Program-made: the position numbers and the translations under genes
Origin: Acidobacteriota bacterium
GTDB taxonomy: Bacteria > Acidobacteriota > Vicinamibacteria > Vicinamibacterales > JAHECP01
Assembly (NCBI GenBank): GCA_024641665.1
Contig: JAHECP010000046.1
Coordinates: forward strand, 1 to 33,802
Direction of reading: 5' to 3'
DNA length: 33,802 bases
Part shown: positions 15,898 to 24,417 of the stretch, piece after piece
Numbering within the stretch: position 1 is the stretch's first letter
How the letters are laid out: each line of letters starts with the position of its first letter
Notes under the pieces: model-generated
Told to the model about the DNA's origin: nothing
The model's input: the letters and a program-made list of their open reading frames with translations, nothing else
Databases searched by the model: none

Positions 15898-17229
15898 CTA
15901 CATCTTTTCCCCCTGCAGCTCCTTCGCCATGCGCTGCGCCTCGCCCATCACGCGCAGCACGTTGCCGCTCCAGAGCTGGCCGATCTGCTCTTCGGTATAG
16001 CCGCGCCGGACGAGCTCCAGCGTGACGTTGAAGGTCTCGTCCGCACCGTTCCAGCCCTCCACGCCGCCGCCGCCGTCGAAATCCGACGAGATGCCGACGT
16101 GGTCGATGCCGATGAGCTTCACCGCGTAGTCGATGTGATCGACGAAGTCCTTCACCGTCGCGCGGGGCGGCGGCGGGAACTGCCGGTTGAGCGCCTGCAG
16201 GCGCTGCATGAACTCCGCGCGGCGCTCGGGCGTCATCTGGGCGCGGTCGCCTCCGCCTCCACCGCCCGGACGCCGCGTGCCGGGCGCCGGCAGCCCGAAC
16301 TCCTGCCTGAGCTTCGCGATGGCCTCGGCGCGCTCGGGCGAGTCGGGCGGCGGCGTCTTGACGTAGCTGCTGAGGGCGACCATCTGCGCGACGCCCCCGT
16401 GCTCCGCGAGTGCCCGCAGCTGCTCGTCGTCCAGGTTGCGGCTGTTGTCGCAGAGCGCGCGGACCGACGAGTGCGACGCGATGATCGGCGCCTTCGAGAG
16501 TGTCACCGTCTGCATCATCGAGTCGCGGGAGACGTGCGAGACGTCCAGGACGATGCCGAGCCGGTTGGCCTCGGCGACGACCTGCCGGCCGAGCTCGCTC
16601 AGGCCGTGGTTGGGGAACTCGCCGTCACGCTCGCCGGTGTTCGAGTCCGACAGCTGGTTGTGGCCGTTGTGGGCGAGCGAGAGCGTCCGCGCGCCGCGGT
16701 CGTAGAACTCCTTCACGCGCGAGAGATCAGTGCCTATCGGGTAGCCGTTCTCGACCCCGATGATCACCACCTTCTTGCCCGACTCCGCGATGGTCCGCAC
16801 CTCGTCGGGCGTCAGCGCGAGGCCGACCTGGTCCGGGGCGAACTCCTCGGCCAGCCGGTGGATGGCCTCGAACTTGGCGACGGCCTCCTTGTAGGCGGCC
16901 GCGTAGCCCTCGTCGGTCAGCGGACCCTGCCCCGTGTAGACCACCAGGACGGACGCGTCGAGGCCGCCCTCCTTCATCTTGGGCAGGTTCACCTGCGTGT
17001 CGAGGCGCTGCGTGTAGTTCCTCTCGGCGGTGAAGTTCTCCACGTCGATGTCGTTGTGCGTGTCGAGCGTGATGACCCGCTCGTGAATGGCGCGCGCTCT
17101 GGCGACGAGCGCGTCCTCGGGCGGTGGCTGCGGCGCGGGTGAGGGGCAGGCCGCCGACACGACGAGGGCGGCAGCGCTGGCAAGGACGGCCGCGAGCGTG
17201 CCGCGTCGAGCGAGAGGCGATGAGTGCAT
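15898..17229 (-). CDS. Membrane dipeptidase, peptidase family M19
   Basis: A 443-residue zinc dipeptidase of the renal dipeptidase family. The ATG at 17229 is chosen because GGAGG lies 8 bases upstream; an ATG five codons earlier would place that motif inside the gene. The N-terminus has a hydrophobic signal ending in SAAC (Cys28), suggesting a lipoprotein, although the lipobox is not canonical. Metal ligands match the family: H58 and D60 (DTHNDID), E160 (GVENGYPIG), H232 (DVSHVS) and H253 (ASHSSVRAL), with D384 in SSDFDGGGG. A glycine- and proline-rich insert at about 313-357 separates two catalytic strands. M19 enzymes cleave dipeptides, including some with D-residues. It follows the glycosidase-like gene by 32 bases. 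Confidence 0.92.
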   Translation of the reverse strand: MHSSPLARRGTLAAVLASAAALVVSAACPSPAPQPPPEDALVARARAIHERVITLDTHNDIDVENFTAERNYTQRLDTQVNLPKMKEGGLDASVLVVYTGQGPLTDEGYAAAYKEAVAKFEAIHRLAEEFAPDQVGLALTPDEVRTIAESGKKVVIIGVENGYPIGTDLSRVKEFYDRGARTLSLAHNGHNQLSDSNTGERDGEFPNHGLSELGRQVVAEANRLGIVLDVSHVSRDSMMQTVTLSKAPIIASHSSVRALCDNSRNLDDEQLRALAEHGGVAQMVALSSYVKTPPPDSPERAEAIAKLRQEFGLPAPGTRRPGGGGGGDRAQMTPERRAEFMQRLQALNRQFPPPPRATVKDFVDHIDYAVKLIGIDHVGISSDFDGGGGVEGWNGADETFNVTLELVRRGYTEEQIGQLWSGNVLRVMGEAQRMAKELQGEKM

Positions 17230-17261
17230 CAGGGGGTCCTCCATATGACGGCGGGGTCATG

Positions 17262-20126
17262 CTAGCCGACAGAGGAGGCAGGGGCAAGGATCGAGTCCGT
17301 GTGCTCCGTCTCCACGTTGTCGAAGAACACGCCCTGGAACTGCCCCGGGCGCAGCGCCGGCAGCGTCAGCTCGAAGGTGTGCTCGCGTCCCGCGTCGAGG
17401 AGCGACACGTCGGCGTAGAAGCCGACGAACGTGCGGCGGTAGACGCGCACCGCGGTGTAGGCCTTCTTCAGCTCGACGACGCGGCCGTCGATGGCGAGGG
17501 AGGCCTCCCAGCGGTCGTCGGGCTCCGCGATCTGCACGTAGAGCAGCAGCCGCTGCGGCGCGAGCCACGTGGTGCGGTAGTCCTCCGACGTCCACGGGAT
17601 GGGCCACGCGCGCTGCCGGGCCTCGAGCTGATCGAACACGCGTGCGGGGATCGTGAACGTGCCGCGGAACGTGCCGCCGGCGAACGCCGGGTCGTAGGTG
17701 CCGACCTGCTGGTAGTGCCGGAACGGGGCGCCGGCGAAGTGCACCGTGGCGGCGACCAGGCCGGCGGTGGGACGCGCGAAGGGCACTTCGGCGCCGTTGA
17801 CGCGGACCGTGGTCACCTCGGCGGCGCCCGGGAGCCAGACCTCGAGGTCGGTCGACGTCCCTATCTCCCCCCGCACGCCGGTCAGCGTCAGCACGCCGCC
17901 GGCGAGCGACGCCGCGCCCGGCGCGTTGAAGAGGACGAGCGCCGCCGGCGCCGCCGGCGCGGGCGACAGCTCGAGCACCATCGCCGACCCGCCGTCCATC
18001 GTGAGCGACACGCGGTCGCCCGCCGTCCACACGCCGGCGCCGGGCTTGCCGACGAGGCGCGACTCGACGGGGTAGATCTCCTTGACCAGGAAACGTCCGC
18101 CGGCCGTGAGGCCGATGGTTTCGTCGAGCGGAAACTCCGCCGGCACCCGCCGACCGTTCGGATTGAAGAGGAACACGTAGCCGTGGTCGCCGACGATGGC
18201 CGACGTGCCGTCCGCCTTGCCGAGCGCGGGCTGGCCGAGGATGGTGCGCGTGTGGCGCAGCAGCTCCTTGTTCGCGGCGGTCCAGTCGAGCCAATGCCGC
18301 CACCACGCCTGGTCCTCGGCCGAGAACGCCCGGTCCTCGGCGAGGTCGCGCGCCGGGATCATGTCGATCATGTTGTTCCAGCCGCCGACCGCGATCGACG
18401 AGATGACCGAGTAGCGCCAGCCGAGGTAGTCCCAGTCGCGCGCGCGGAAACGGTCGAGCACCACGCCGCGGTCCTTGGTGCGCGTCGAGGGCATGTCGTC
18501 GGTCTCGTCGCTGCGCGAGGTCTGGTGCGTCATGTAGCCGGGCACGATCTCGCTCGGCGCGAACTCGTAGTTCTTGTACCAATAGGCGGTGTAGCGCTCG
18601 CGGTCGGCCGACACGCGGTCGAAGTGCAGGTCGGGGAAGGGCACGAAGCTCTCGGGCTGCTCGTCGGTGGAGGTCGGGTGCGGGTAGCTGCCCGCCCGCC
18701 AGCTCCACGGGCCGTGCATCTGGTAGGCCTGCCGGCCGTCGATCACGATGTCGGGGATCCGGCGGCGCAGCGTCTCCATCACGCGGCGCCACCCCCACCA
18801 CTGCGCGTAGCGGCTCGGGCCGCTGTAGTTCAGGAACGTGTGGTCGAGGGCGTAGCCGGCGATGCCGGTGCGGTCGTGGAAAGCGACGAGCTCGTCGATC
18901 AGCCAGTCCTGCAGGCTCCGGAAGCCGAGGCTCGCGTTCTGGCGGTCGGGGCGCCGGCCCGGGACGAGCCACGCGGGATTCTGCGAGAAGGGCAGGACCG
19001 GGTAGACGTAGGCGAGCAGGCCCAGGTGCTTCGCCTTCGCGTAGTCGAGCATCTCCTGCACGGACGGCGGCATGGGGCTGGTCCGCGGGTTCCACTCGCC
19101 CTTGCGGATCTGCTGGCCCAGGCCCAGCCATAGCACGTGCTCCCAGCTCCAGTCGTCGACGCTCTCCTCGCGGCGCGAGAGGGCCGAGTCGGACGGCGCG
19201 TAGAGCACGTACTCGGCGCCGACGTCGGCCGCGCGGTCGAGCAGCCGCTTGTACTCCGTCCGGCCCTCGGGCGTGCCGACGTCGATCTGGTAGTCGTTGG
19301 CCGTCCAGCCCACGAAGACGTCGATGGGCTTGTCGGCCTTCACGAGGAGGAACGCGCGCACGAGGCGCGTGAACGCGTCCACCTCGCCCTCGTCCATGCC
19401 CGGCGCGGTGTCGGCGGGCGCCATCGTCCACTCCGCCTGCATCGCGGCGGGGATCGTCCGCCCGGTCAGGCGGTACGGCGCCAGCAGCCCCCGATCCGCC
19501 GCGAACGGCCCATCGTCGAGGCTCCAGTCCATGTCGGGCTGATAGGCGAGCGAGAACGCCTGGCCGTCGCGCTCGACGTGGAGGAACGGGTTCTGGGCGA
19601 CGGCGAGCAGGCCGCGCGCGCCGGCGAGGCGCAGCGCGATGCCGTAGTCGCCGGTGCCGAGGCTCGGGCGCGGGCTCTTCGGCACGAATGTCGAGGCGAC
19701 GGGCTCGCCGAGGGCCGAGCGGAACACCGTGACGGCGTCGACGTGCAGCCGCGGCTCGGGCCCGGCGTCGACGAAGATCTGCTTGCTGACGAAGCGCCAG
19801 TCCGACTGGATCTCGTAGACGACGCGGAGCCGGTACGCGCTGGCGGTCCAGGCGTACGTCACGCGGTCGGCCGCCCGCGTGCGCGCGGGCGCGGCCAAGG
19901 TGTCGCTGTCGAACGTCTGGCCGCCGATAGCCACGCTGAAGCCGTCATGCGTGAGCCGATACGGCGCGCCGGTGGACGGGTCGGCGATCGACTCCAGCCC
20001 GCGGTCGCCGAACCGCGCGGTGACGGTGCCGTTGGCGAGCGTCACGGAACGCGCGGCGCCGACAGGCCGGACGACGACGAGCGCGCTGATGAGGACGAGG
20101 GCGGACCAGAAGGTTCGGCGGAGCAT
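17262..20126 (-). CDS. Exported glycosidase-like protein of unassigned family (954 residues)
   Basis: I do not recognise a named family. The start at 20126 (MLRRTF) gives a signal peptide of about 24 residues (cleavage near VGA); the open frame extends 14 codons further but those are repeat-derived. Residues of about 25-240 look like a beta-sandwich. The segment 260-650 looks like a TIM barrel with aromatic-rich strand ends: DVFVGWTANDYQ, LGLLAYVYPVLPF, GIAGYALDHTFLNY (D428 after YAL) and DIVIDGRQAYQMHG (D463). The remaining third is beta-rich and ends in jelly-roll-like segments. The LDH and IDGR aspartates at strand ends recall clan GH-D retaining glycosidases (GH27/GH31/GH36), but this is by eye only. 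Its place in an arabinose operon suggests a glycan substrate. TACCAT lies 7 bases upstream of the ATG. Confidence 0.65.
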   Translation of the reverse strand: MLRRTFWSALVLISALVVVRPVGAARSVTLANGTVTARFGDRGLESIADPSTGAPYRLTHDGFSVAIGGQTFDSDTLAAPARTRAADRVTYAWTASAYRLRVVYEIQSDWRFVSKQIFVDAGPEPRLHVDAVTVFRSALGEPVASTFVPKSPRPSLGTGDYGIALRLAGARGLLAVAQNPFLHVERDGQAFSLAYQPDMDWSLDDGPFAADRGLLAPYRLTGRTIPAAMQAEWTMAPADTAPGMDEGEVDAFTRLVRAFLLVKADKPIDVFVGWTANDYQIDVGTPEGRTEYKRLLDRAADVGAEYVLYAPSDSALSRREESVDDWSWEHVLWLGLGQQIRKGEWNPRTSPMPPSVQEMLDYAKAKHLGLLAYVYPVLPFSQNPAWLVPGRRPDRQNASLGFRSLQDWLIDELVAFHDRTGIAGYALDHTFLNYSGPSRYAQWWGWRRVMETLRRRIPDIVIDGRQAYQMHGPWSWRAGSYPHPTSTDEQPESFVPFPDLHFDRVSADRERYTAYWYKNYEFAPSEIVPGYMTHQTSRSDETDDMPSTRTKDRGVVLDRFRARDWDYLGWRYSVISSIAVGGWNNMIDMIPARDLAEDRAFSAEDQAWWRHWLDWTAANKELLRHTRTILGQPALGKADGTSAIVGDHGYVFLFNPNGRRVPAEFPLDETIGLTAGGRFLVKEIYPVESRLVGKPGAGVWTAGDRVSLTMDGGSAMVLELSPAPAAPAALVLFNAPGAASLAGGVLTLTGVRGEIGTSTDLEVWLPGAAEVTTVRVNGAEVPFARPTAGLVAATVHFAGAPFRHYQQVGTYDPAFAGGTFRGTFTIPARVFDQLEARQRAWPIPWTSEDYRTTWLAPQRLLLYVQIAEPDDRWEASLAIDGRVVELKKAYTAVRVYRRTFVGFYADVSLLDAGREHTFELTLPALRPGQFQGVFFDNVETEHTDSILAPASSVG

Positions 20127-20133
20127 GGCGGGT

Positions 20134-20139
20134 ATGGTA
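20134..20139 (-). promoter_or_regulatory. Possible -10 element for leaderless expression of the glycosidase-like gene
   Basis: On the minus strand TACCAT is followed by ACCCGCC and the ATG. A -10 hexamer 7 bases before a start codon would place transcription at or near the A of the ATG, giving a leaderless mRNA. No Shine-Dalgarno sequence is present and no good -35 is visible. Confidence 0.35.
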
Positions 20140-20148
20140 GCGCAGGCG

Positions 20149-20210
20149 AAAAAGGGGACGGGAGCCATTTTCGGGCGAGTTCAGCCGAAAATAGCTCCCG
20201 TCCCCTTTTT
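20149..20210. repeat. Long REP-like inverted repeat, 26-base arms
   Basis: The left arm (20149-20174) starts AAAAAGGGGACGGGAGCC. The right arm (20185-20210) ends CTCCCGTCCCCTTTTT. The arms are complementary at 25 of 26 positions, with a 10-base loop. The T5 run on the plus strand and its mirror on the minus strand would allow intrinsic termination in either direction. The HAD gene reads into it: its last residues (KKGTGAIFG) are encoded by the right arm. It occupies the only sizeable gap between the HAD gene and the glycosidase-like gene. Confidence 0.85.
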
Positions 20211-20879
20211 CGTGCGTCCCAACAACTCCTCGAACGTCCCGGGCGCGAGCTCGTCGAGCGAGCGCACGCTGACGTCGGCCTCGAGCGTCACGTGCGGGCT
20301 GACGCCGACCGCGCGCATGCCGGCGCGCCGGGCGGCTTCGATGCCCGCGGCCGCGTCCTCGACGACGATGCAGCGGGCGGGCGGGACGCCGAGGCGCGCG
20401 GCGGCCGTGAGGAACACGTCCGGGTCGGGTTTGCCGGCCGTCACGTCCTCGGCCGTGACGACGGCGCCGAACGCGCCGCCGAAGTCCACGACGGCCAGCA
20501 CGGCCTCGACGTTGAGCCGCGGGGCCGACGAGGCGATCGCCTGGCGCCAGCCGTCGCCGTGCAGTCGCGCTACCCACTCCGCGGCGCCGGGGAGCGGCGT
20601 GAGGCCGCGCTCGGCGACGAGTCGCCGGTAGTGCGCCTCCTTCTCCTCGCCGATGCGGCGGCTGCGCTCCGGCTCGACGTCCTCGCCGAGCCACTCGCGC
20701 AGGATGAGGTCGTTCTTCTTGCCGAACGTCGCGAGGAACTGCTCGTAGGTGATCGTCACGCCCTCGGCGCGCATCGTCTCGCGCCACGCAATCCAGTGGT
20801 GCGGCGCCGAGTCCACGAGCGTCCCGTCCAGGTCCCAGAGCACGGCGCGCGCGGCGAGGGTCGCGTCGGCGGCCATCAT
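20181..20879 (-). CDS. HAD family hydrolase, beta-phosphoglucomutase/sugar-phosphatase-like
   Basis: A 232-residue subfamily IA HAD protein. Motif I is LWDLDGTLVDS (nucleophile D16, acid D18), the helical cap covers about residues 24-90, and motif II lies near ASSAPR (117-121). K150 is in AGKPDPD, and E174/D175 in VVEDAAAGIEAARRAGM. It should dephosphorylate or isomerise a sugar phosphate. In an arabinose operon it may clear a stalled pentose phosphate. The first ATG overlaps the symporter stop (ATGA), so translation is coupled. The last nine or so residues come from a REP-like repeat, and the native C-terminus was probably near residue 222. Confidence 0.88.
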   Translation of the reverse strand: MMAADATLAARAVLWDLDGTLVDSAPHHWIAWRETMRAEGVTITYEQFLATFGKKNDLILREWLGEDVEPERSRRIGEEKEAHYRRLVAERGLTPLPGAAEWVARLHGDGWRQAIASSAPRLNVEAVLAVVDFGGAFGAVVTAEDVTAGKPDPDVFLTAAARLGVPPARCIVVEDAAAGIEAARRAGMRAVGVSPHVTLEADVSVRSLDELAPGTFEELLGRTKKGTGAIFG

Positions 20880-22639
20880 CCGTTGAAGTACAGGTAGGCC
20901 GCGAGGATCGCCAGCAGCACGACGGCCGAGTAGACGACGTCCGAGCGTCCCCAGCTGCTGCGCGAGTGCTGGCGTTGCTCGTCGGTGACGGTGGCGTAGG
21001 TCAGCCCGGAGAGCTGCGCCTCGGCTGGCGCCGCCGTCGCGTAGCTCACGCCGACCAGCACGGCGATCGACACGAGGAAGATGAGCGCGCTGTAGTACTG
21101 GAAGTAGATGTTGTTCACGATCCAAAGGAACGAGCCCGTCGTGTAGCCGTGCTCGAAGCCCGAGAGACCCAGGCTGACCGGCGTGTCCACGGCGAGCCGG
21201 AAGGCGCCGAGCAGGAAGCCGATGATGAGCGTGGCCAGCGCGCCTTTGGCGTTCAGCCGCTTCATGAAGACGCCCAGGAAGAACACCGTGAAGATCGGCG
21301 GCGCCAGGTAGCCCTGCACGCCCTGCAGGTAGTCGTAGAGCCCTTTCGCGCCCTGGATGACCGGAATCCACGCGAGGCCGATGAGCACCATGACGACCGT
21401 GGCGATCCGGCCGATGTGCACGAGCTGGTGCTGCGTCGCGCGCGGGCTCAGCTTCGTGTAGAAGTCCATCGTGAAGAGCGTCGAGCAGGCGTTGAAGACG
21501 CCCGCCAGCGAGCTCATGAGCGCCGCCAGCAGGCCCGCCACGACGATGCCGCGCACGCCCACCGGGAGCACGCTCTTCACCAGCAGCGGGAACGCGGCCT
21601 GCGCGACCTCGTTCACCGTGTGCCCGCTCGCGTCCACCATCGGCGCGAGCGCGGGCACCGTGCCCTGCTTGGCCAGCGCGAGCGCGATCATGCCGGGGAT
21701 GATGAAGATGAAGACCGGCAGCAGCTTCAGGTACGACGCGAAGATCGACCCGCGCCGCGCCTGCTGCTCGTCGGGCGCGGCCAGCGCGCGCTGCACGATG
21801 TACTGGTCCGTGCACCAGTACCACAGGCCAATGATCGGCGCGCAGATCAGCATGCCGAGCCACGGGTAGTTCTGGTTGAAGTACCACGCGAGGCGCCCGG
21901 TCTCCTTCACTGGCGCCCACGTGCCCGACATGCCCGCGGGAATGAGCGGCTTCCAGAGGTTGAACATGTCGGAGGGGAGCAGGGCGCGCAGCTCGTGCCA
22001 CCCGCCGAGCTTCGCGAGGCCGAACACCGTCACGAGCACCGATCCAAGGACAAGGACGATCGTCTGGAGCGCCTCGGTATACGCCACCGCGCGCATGCCG
22101 CCGAGCACGGTGTAGAGGCCGGTCAGCACGATGACGGCCACCGAGCCGATCCAGAAACTGTTGAGCGCCAGCGCGCCGATCTGCAGGTGCACGTCGGGCA
22201 GCAGCGTGCTGAACACGACGCCGCCCGCGAAGATACCGACGGCGATCTTCGTCAGGACGTAGGCGACGAGCGAGATGATCGACAGCACCCAGCGCGACGC
22301 CGGCGAGAACCGCCGCTCGAGGAACTCGGGCATCGTGTAGACCATCGACCGCGCGTAGAAGGGCACGAACACCCAGCCGAGCACCAGCAGGCACCAGGCG
22401 TGCAGCTCGTAGTGCGCCATCGCGACGCCGCTCGTCGCCCCCGCGCCGGCGAGCCCCACCAGGTGCTCGGACCCGATGTTCGACGCGAAGATCGACGCGC
22501 CGACGATGAACCAGCCGAGGTTGCGGCTGGCGAGGAAGTAGTCGTCGGCGGTGTCCTTGCTCCGCTTGATGACCCACCACGTCAGGCCCGCCAGCAGGCC
22601 GAAGTAGAGCAGGATGATCAGCCAGTCGAGTGTCGTCAT
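20876..22639 (-). CDS. Sodium:solute (sugar) symporter, SSS/SGLT family
   Basis: A 587-residue transporter with about 14 membrane segments. Family landmarks: the N-terminal helix LDWLIILLYFGLLAGLTWWV, DYFLASRNLGWFIVGASIFASNIGSEHLVGLAGAGA (residues 33-68), the segment LTGLYTVLGGMRAVAYTEALQTIVL, and WYWCTDQYIVQRALAA in the centre. These resemble bacterial SGLT-type sugar carriers. It likely imports L-arabinose or a short arabinoside with Na+. The start overlaps the dehydrogenase stop (ATGA) and its stop overlaps the HAD start, fixing it in the operon. Confidence 0.93.
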   Translation of the reverse strand: MTTLDWLIILLYFGLLAGLTWWVIKRSKDTADDYFLASRNLGWFIVGASIFASNIGSEHLVGLAGAGATSGVAMAHYELHAWCLLVLGWVFVPFYARSMVYTMPEFLERRFSPASRWVLSIISLVAYVLTKIAVGIFAGGVVFSTLLPDVHLQIGALALNSFWIGSVAVIVLTGLYTVLGGMRAVAYTEALQTIVLVLGSVLVTVFGLAKLGGWHELRALLPSDMFNLWKPLIPAGMSGTWAPVKETGRLAWYFNQNYPWLGMLICAPIIGLWYWCTDQYIVQRALAAPDEQQARRGSIFASYLKLLPVFIFIIPGMIALALAKQGTVPALAPMVDASGHTVNEVAQAAFPLLVKSVLPVGVRGIVVAGLLAALMSSLAGVFNACSTLFTMDFYTKLSPRATQHQLVHIGRIATVVMVLIGLAWIPVIQGAKGLYDYLQGVQGYLAPPIFTVFFLGVFMKRLNAKGALATLIIGFLLGAFRLAVDTPVSLGLSGFEHGYTTGSFLWIVNNIYFQYYSALIFLVSIAVLVGVSYATAAPAEAQLSGLTYATVTDEQRQHSRSSWGRSDVVYSAVVLLAILAAYLYFNG

Positions 22640-23628
22640 GGTTCGATGACCACCTTGAGCCCGTCACGCCGCGCCGCCAGGGCGAAGGCGGCGGGGCTGT
22701 CCTCGAGACCGAATCGATGCGTGACCGCCGAGCGAACGTCCACCACCCCCCGCTCCACCAGCTCGATCGCGCGGGGGTAGGTGTGCTTCATGCGCCGTAC
22801 CATCACGAACGTGATCCCCTTGCGCCGTGCCGTCGCGGCTGGGAACGACGTGCGGAGGCCGCCGGGGATGCCCGCCAGCACCACGCGGGCGCCGGGCCGC
22901 ACCGCCTCCACCGCCGCGTCCACCGCTTCGTCTTTGCCCGCGGCTTCGATGGCGACGTCGAGGCCGCCGGTGGCCGCGCGGATGGCCCGGCCCTCGCGCC
23001 CCGCGTCGGCCGCGAACGTCTCGGCGCTGGCCGCGCGGGCGGCCTCGAGCCGGTGCGGCCGGCTGGCGAGCTCGGTCGCGACGACCTTCGCCGCGCCGGC
23101 TGCCCGTGCCACCTGCACGAGCAGCAGGCCGATCGGACCGCAGCCGAAGACGCCGACCGTTGCGCCCGGACGAACGTGCGCGAGGTCCACGGCATGAATC
23201 GCGACGCCGAGCGGCTCGAGCATGACGCCGTCGGCCGCGGTGAACGACGCGGGCAGCGGGATCAAACAGCGCTCCGGCCACGCCATCCACTCCCGCATCG
23301 CGCCATCGTCTCCGGCGTGGCCCGCGAAGCGGACGGCCTCGCACAGGTTCGGGTTCCCCTCCGTGCAGGGCCGGCACGCGCCACAGGGGATCGCCGGATC
23401 GACCGCGACCAGCCGGCCGTCCGCGGTCTCGGCGGCGATCTCGTGGCCCAGGACGAGCGGCCGCTCGAGCCGCGTGTCGCCGATGCCGCCCTCGCCGAAC
23501 CAGTGGAGGTCGGAGCCGCAGATGCCGACGGCGCGCACGCGGACCAGCGCCTCGCCGGCGCGCGGCGCGGGCGCCGGCTCGTCGTGCAGGCGAAGGTCCC
23601 CGTGGCCGTGCAGGCGGGCGACGCGCAC
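22636..23628 (-). CDS. Zinc-dependent medium-chain dehydrogenase (sorbitol/arabinitol dehydrogenase-like)
   Basis: A 330-residue MDR oxidoreductase. The catalytic zinc set is C37, H62 and E63 (GICGSDLHWFGEGG, LGHEIAAE). The structural zinc set is C82, C85, C88 and C96 (CGACRPCTEGNPNLC). The Rossmann motif is GVFGCGPIGLLL (159-170), and the second strand ends ATE (E186), an acidic residue that favours NAD over NADP. The length fits sorbitol, L-arabinitol or threonine dehydrogenases. It lies 4 bases after araD and overlaps the symporter, so it belongs to the pentose pathway here. The substrate is probably a sugar or sugar alcohol; an arabinitol- or ribitol-type substrate is a guess. Confidence 0.88.
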   Translation of the reverse strand: MRVARLHGHGDLRLHDEPAPAPRAGEALVRVRAVGICGSDLHWFGEGGIGDTRLERPLVLGHEIAAETADGRLVAVDPAIPCGACRPCTEGNPNLCEAVRFAGHAGDDGAMREWMAWPERCLIPLPASFTAADGVMLEPLGVAIHAVDLAHVRPGATVGVFGCGPIGLLLVQVARAAGAAKVVATELASRPHRLEAARAASAETFAADAGREGRAIRAATGGLDVAIEAAGKDEAVDAAVEAVRPGARVVLAGIPGGLRTSFPAATARRKGITFVMVRRMKHTYPRAIELVERGVVDVRSAVTHRFGLEDSPAAFALAARRDGLKVVIEP

Positions 23629-23632
23629 CGGC

Positions 23633-24349
23633 TCAGGTCCTCGTCCGCCGCTGCCCGTAGTAGGCCGCGGGGCCGTGCTTCCGCAGGTAGTGCTTGTCCA
23701 CCAGGAACGCGTCGGGCCGCGGCGCGTCGGGCGCCACCAGGCGGACCTTGAACTCGATCGCCGCCAGGTACTCGAGCACCTCCGCGTGCTCGATCGCCGT
23801 GAACGCGTCGGGGCCCCAGGCGAACGGCCCGTGGTTGGCCACGAGCACGGCGGGGATCTCGACGGGCGAGAGCCCGCGCGCCGTGAACGTCTCGACGATG
23901 ACGAGGCCCGTGTTGGCCTCGTACGCCGTCTCGACCTCCTCGCGGGTCATCGGGCGCGTGACCGGCACGTCTCCGTGAAAGTAGTCGGCGTGCGTCGTCC
24001 CCATGCAGCGCACCGGCAGGCGCGCCTGGGCGAGCGTGGTCGCGTACTCCGAGTGCGTGTGCACGACCCCGCCGCAGTCGAACGCGCGATAGATCGCGAG
24101 GTGGGTCGGCGCGTCGGACGAGGGGCGCAGGTCGCTGTCGATCGTCTCGCCGGTCTCGAGCGACACGGCGACCGTGCGCTCGGGCGTCACGTCCTCGTAG
24201 GGCACGCCGCTCGGCTTGATCACGAAGACGCCGGCGTCGCGGTCCACGGCCGAGACGTTGCCGAAGGTGCCGGTGACCAGGCCGCTTCGGGCCAGCCGGA
24301 GGTTAGCCTGGTAGACGATTTCGCGAAGCGCGTGTGGAACCTTGGGCAT
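23633..24349 (-). CDS. araD: L-ribulose-5-phosphate 4-epimerase
   Basis: A 238-residue class II aldolase-type epimerase converting L-ribulose 5-phosphate to D-xylulose 5-phosphate. Motifs match AraD: TGTFGNVSA (26-34), KPSGVPYEDV (45-54), RPSSDAPTH (75-83, D79), metal ligands H97 and H99 (VVHTHSEYAT) and H173 (VANHGPFAWG). D122 and the GTTHADYFHGDVP segment are typical of AraD rather than fuculose aldolase, and the C-terminal Y230/Y231 follows KHYLRKHG. The gene starts 57 bases after the araB stop, a gap filled by two REP palindromes. No strong Shine-Dalgarno sequence precedes the ATG. Confidence 0.95.
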   Translation of the reverse strand: MPKVPHALREIVYQANLRLARSGLVTGTFGNVSAVDRDAGVFVIKPSGVPYEDVTPERTVAVSLETGETIDSDLRPSSDAPTHLAIYRAFDCGGVVHTHSEYATTLAQARLPVRCMGTTHADYFHGDVPVTRPMTREEVETAYEANTGLVIVETFTARGLSPVEIPAVLVANHGPFAWGPDAFTAIEHAEVLEYLAAIEFKVRLVAPDAPRPDAFLVDKHYLRKHGPAAYYGQRRTRT

Positions 24350-24358
24350 CTCTTGTCT

Positions 24359-24383
24359 GGGCCGGCTAAAGCCGGCCCCTACA
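24359..24383 (-). repeat. REP palindrome, inverted copy (araB-araD gap)
   Basis: A 25-base element whose core is GGGCCGGCT-AA-AGCCGGCCC followed by CTACA. Its reverse complement is identical to the copy inside the GH127 gene at 29382-29406. With the next copy it forms an inverted pair 9 bases apart, as in a BIME. On the mRNA each copy folds into a strong hairpin. Confidence 0.85.
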
Positions 24384-24392
24384 CCTGGGTTC

Positions 24393-24417
24393 TGTGGGGG
24401 CCGGCTTCAGCCGGCCC
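24393..24417 (+). repeat. REP palindrome, direct copy containing the araB stop codon
   Basis: A 25-base element with core GGGCCGGCT-TC-AGCCGGCCC, differing from the 29382 copy at two positions. The araB stop (TGA on the minus strand, 24409-24407) lies at the apex of this palindrome, so the repeat supplies the end of the gene. Confidence 0.85.
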
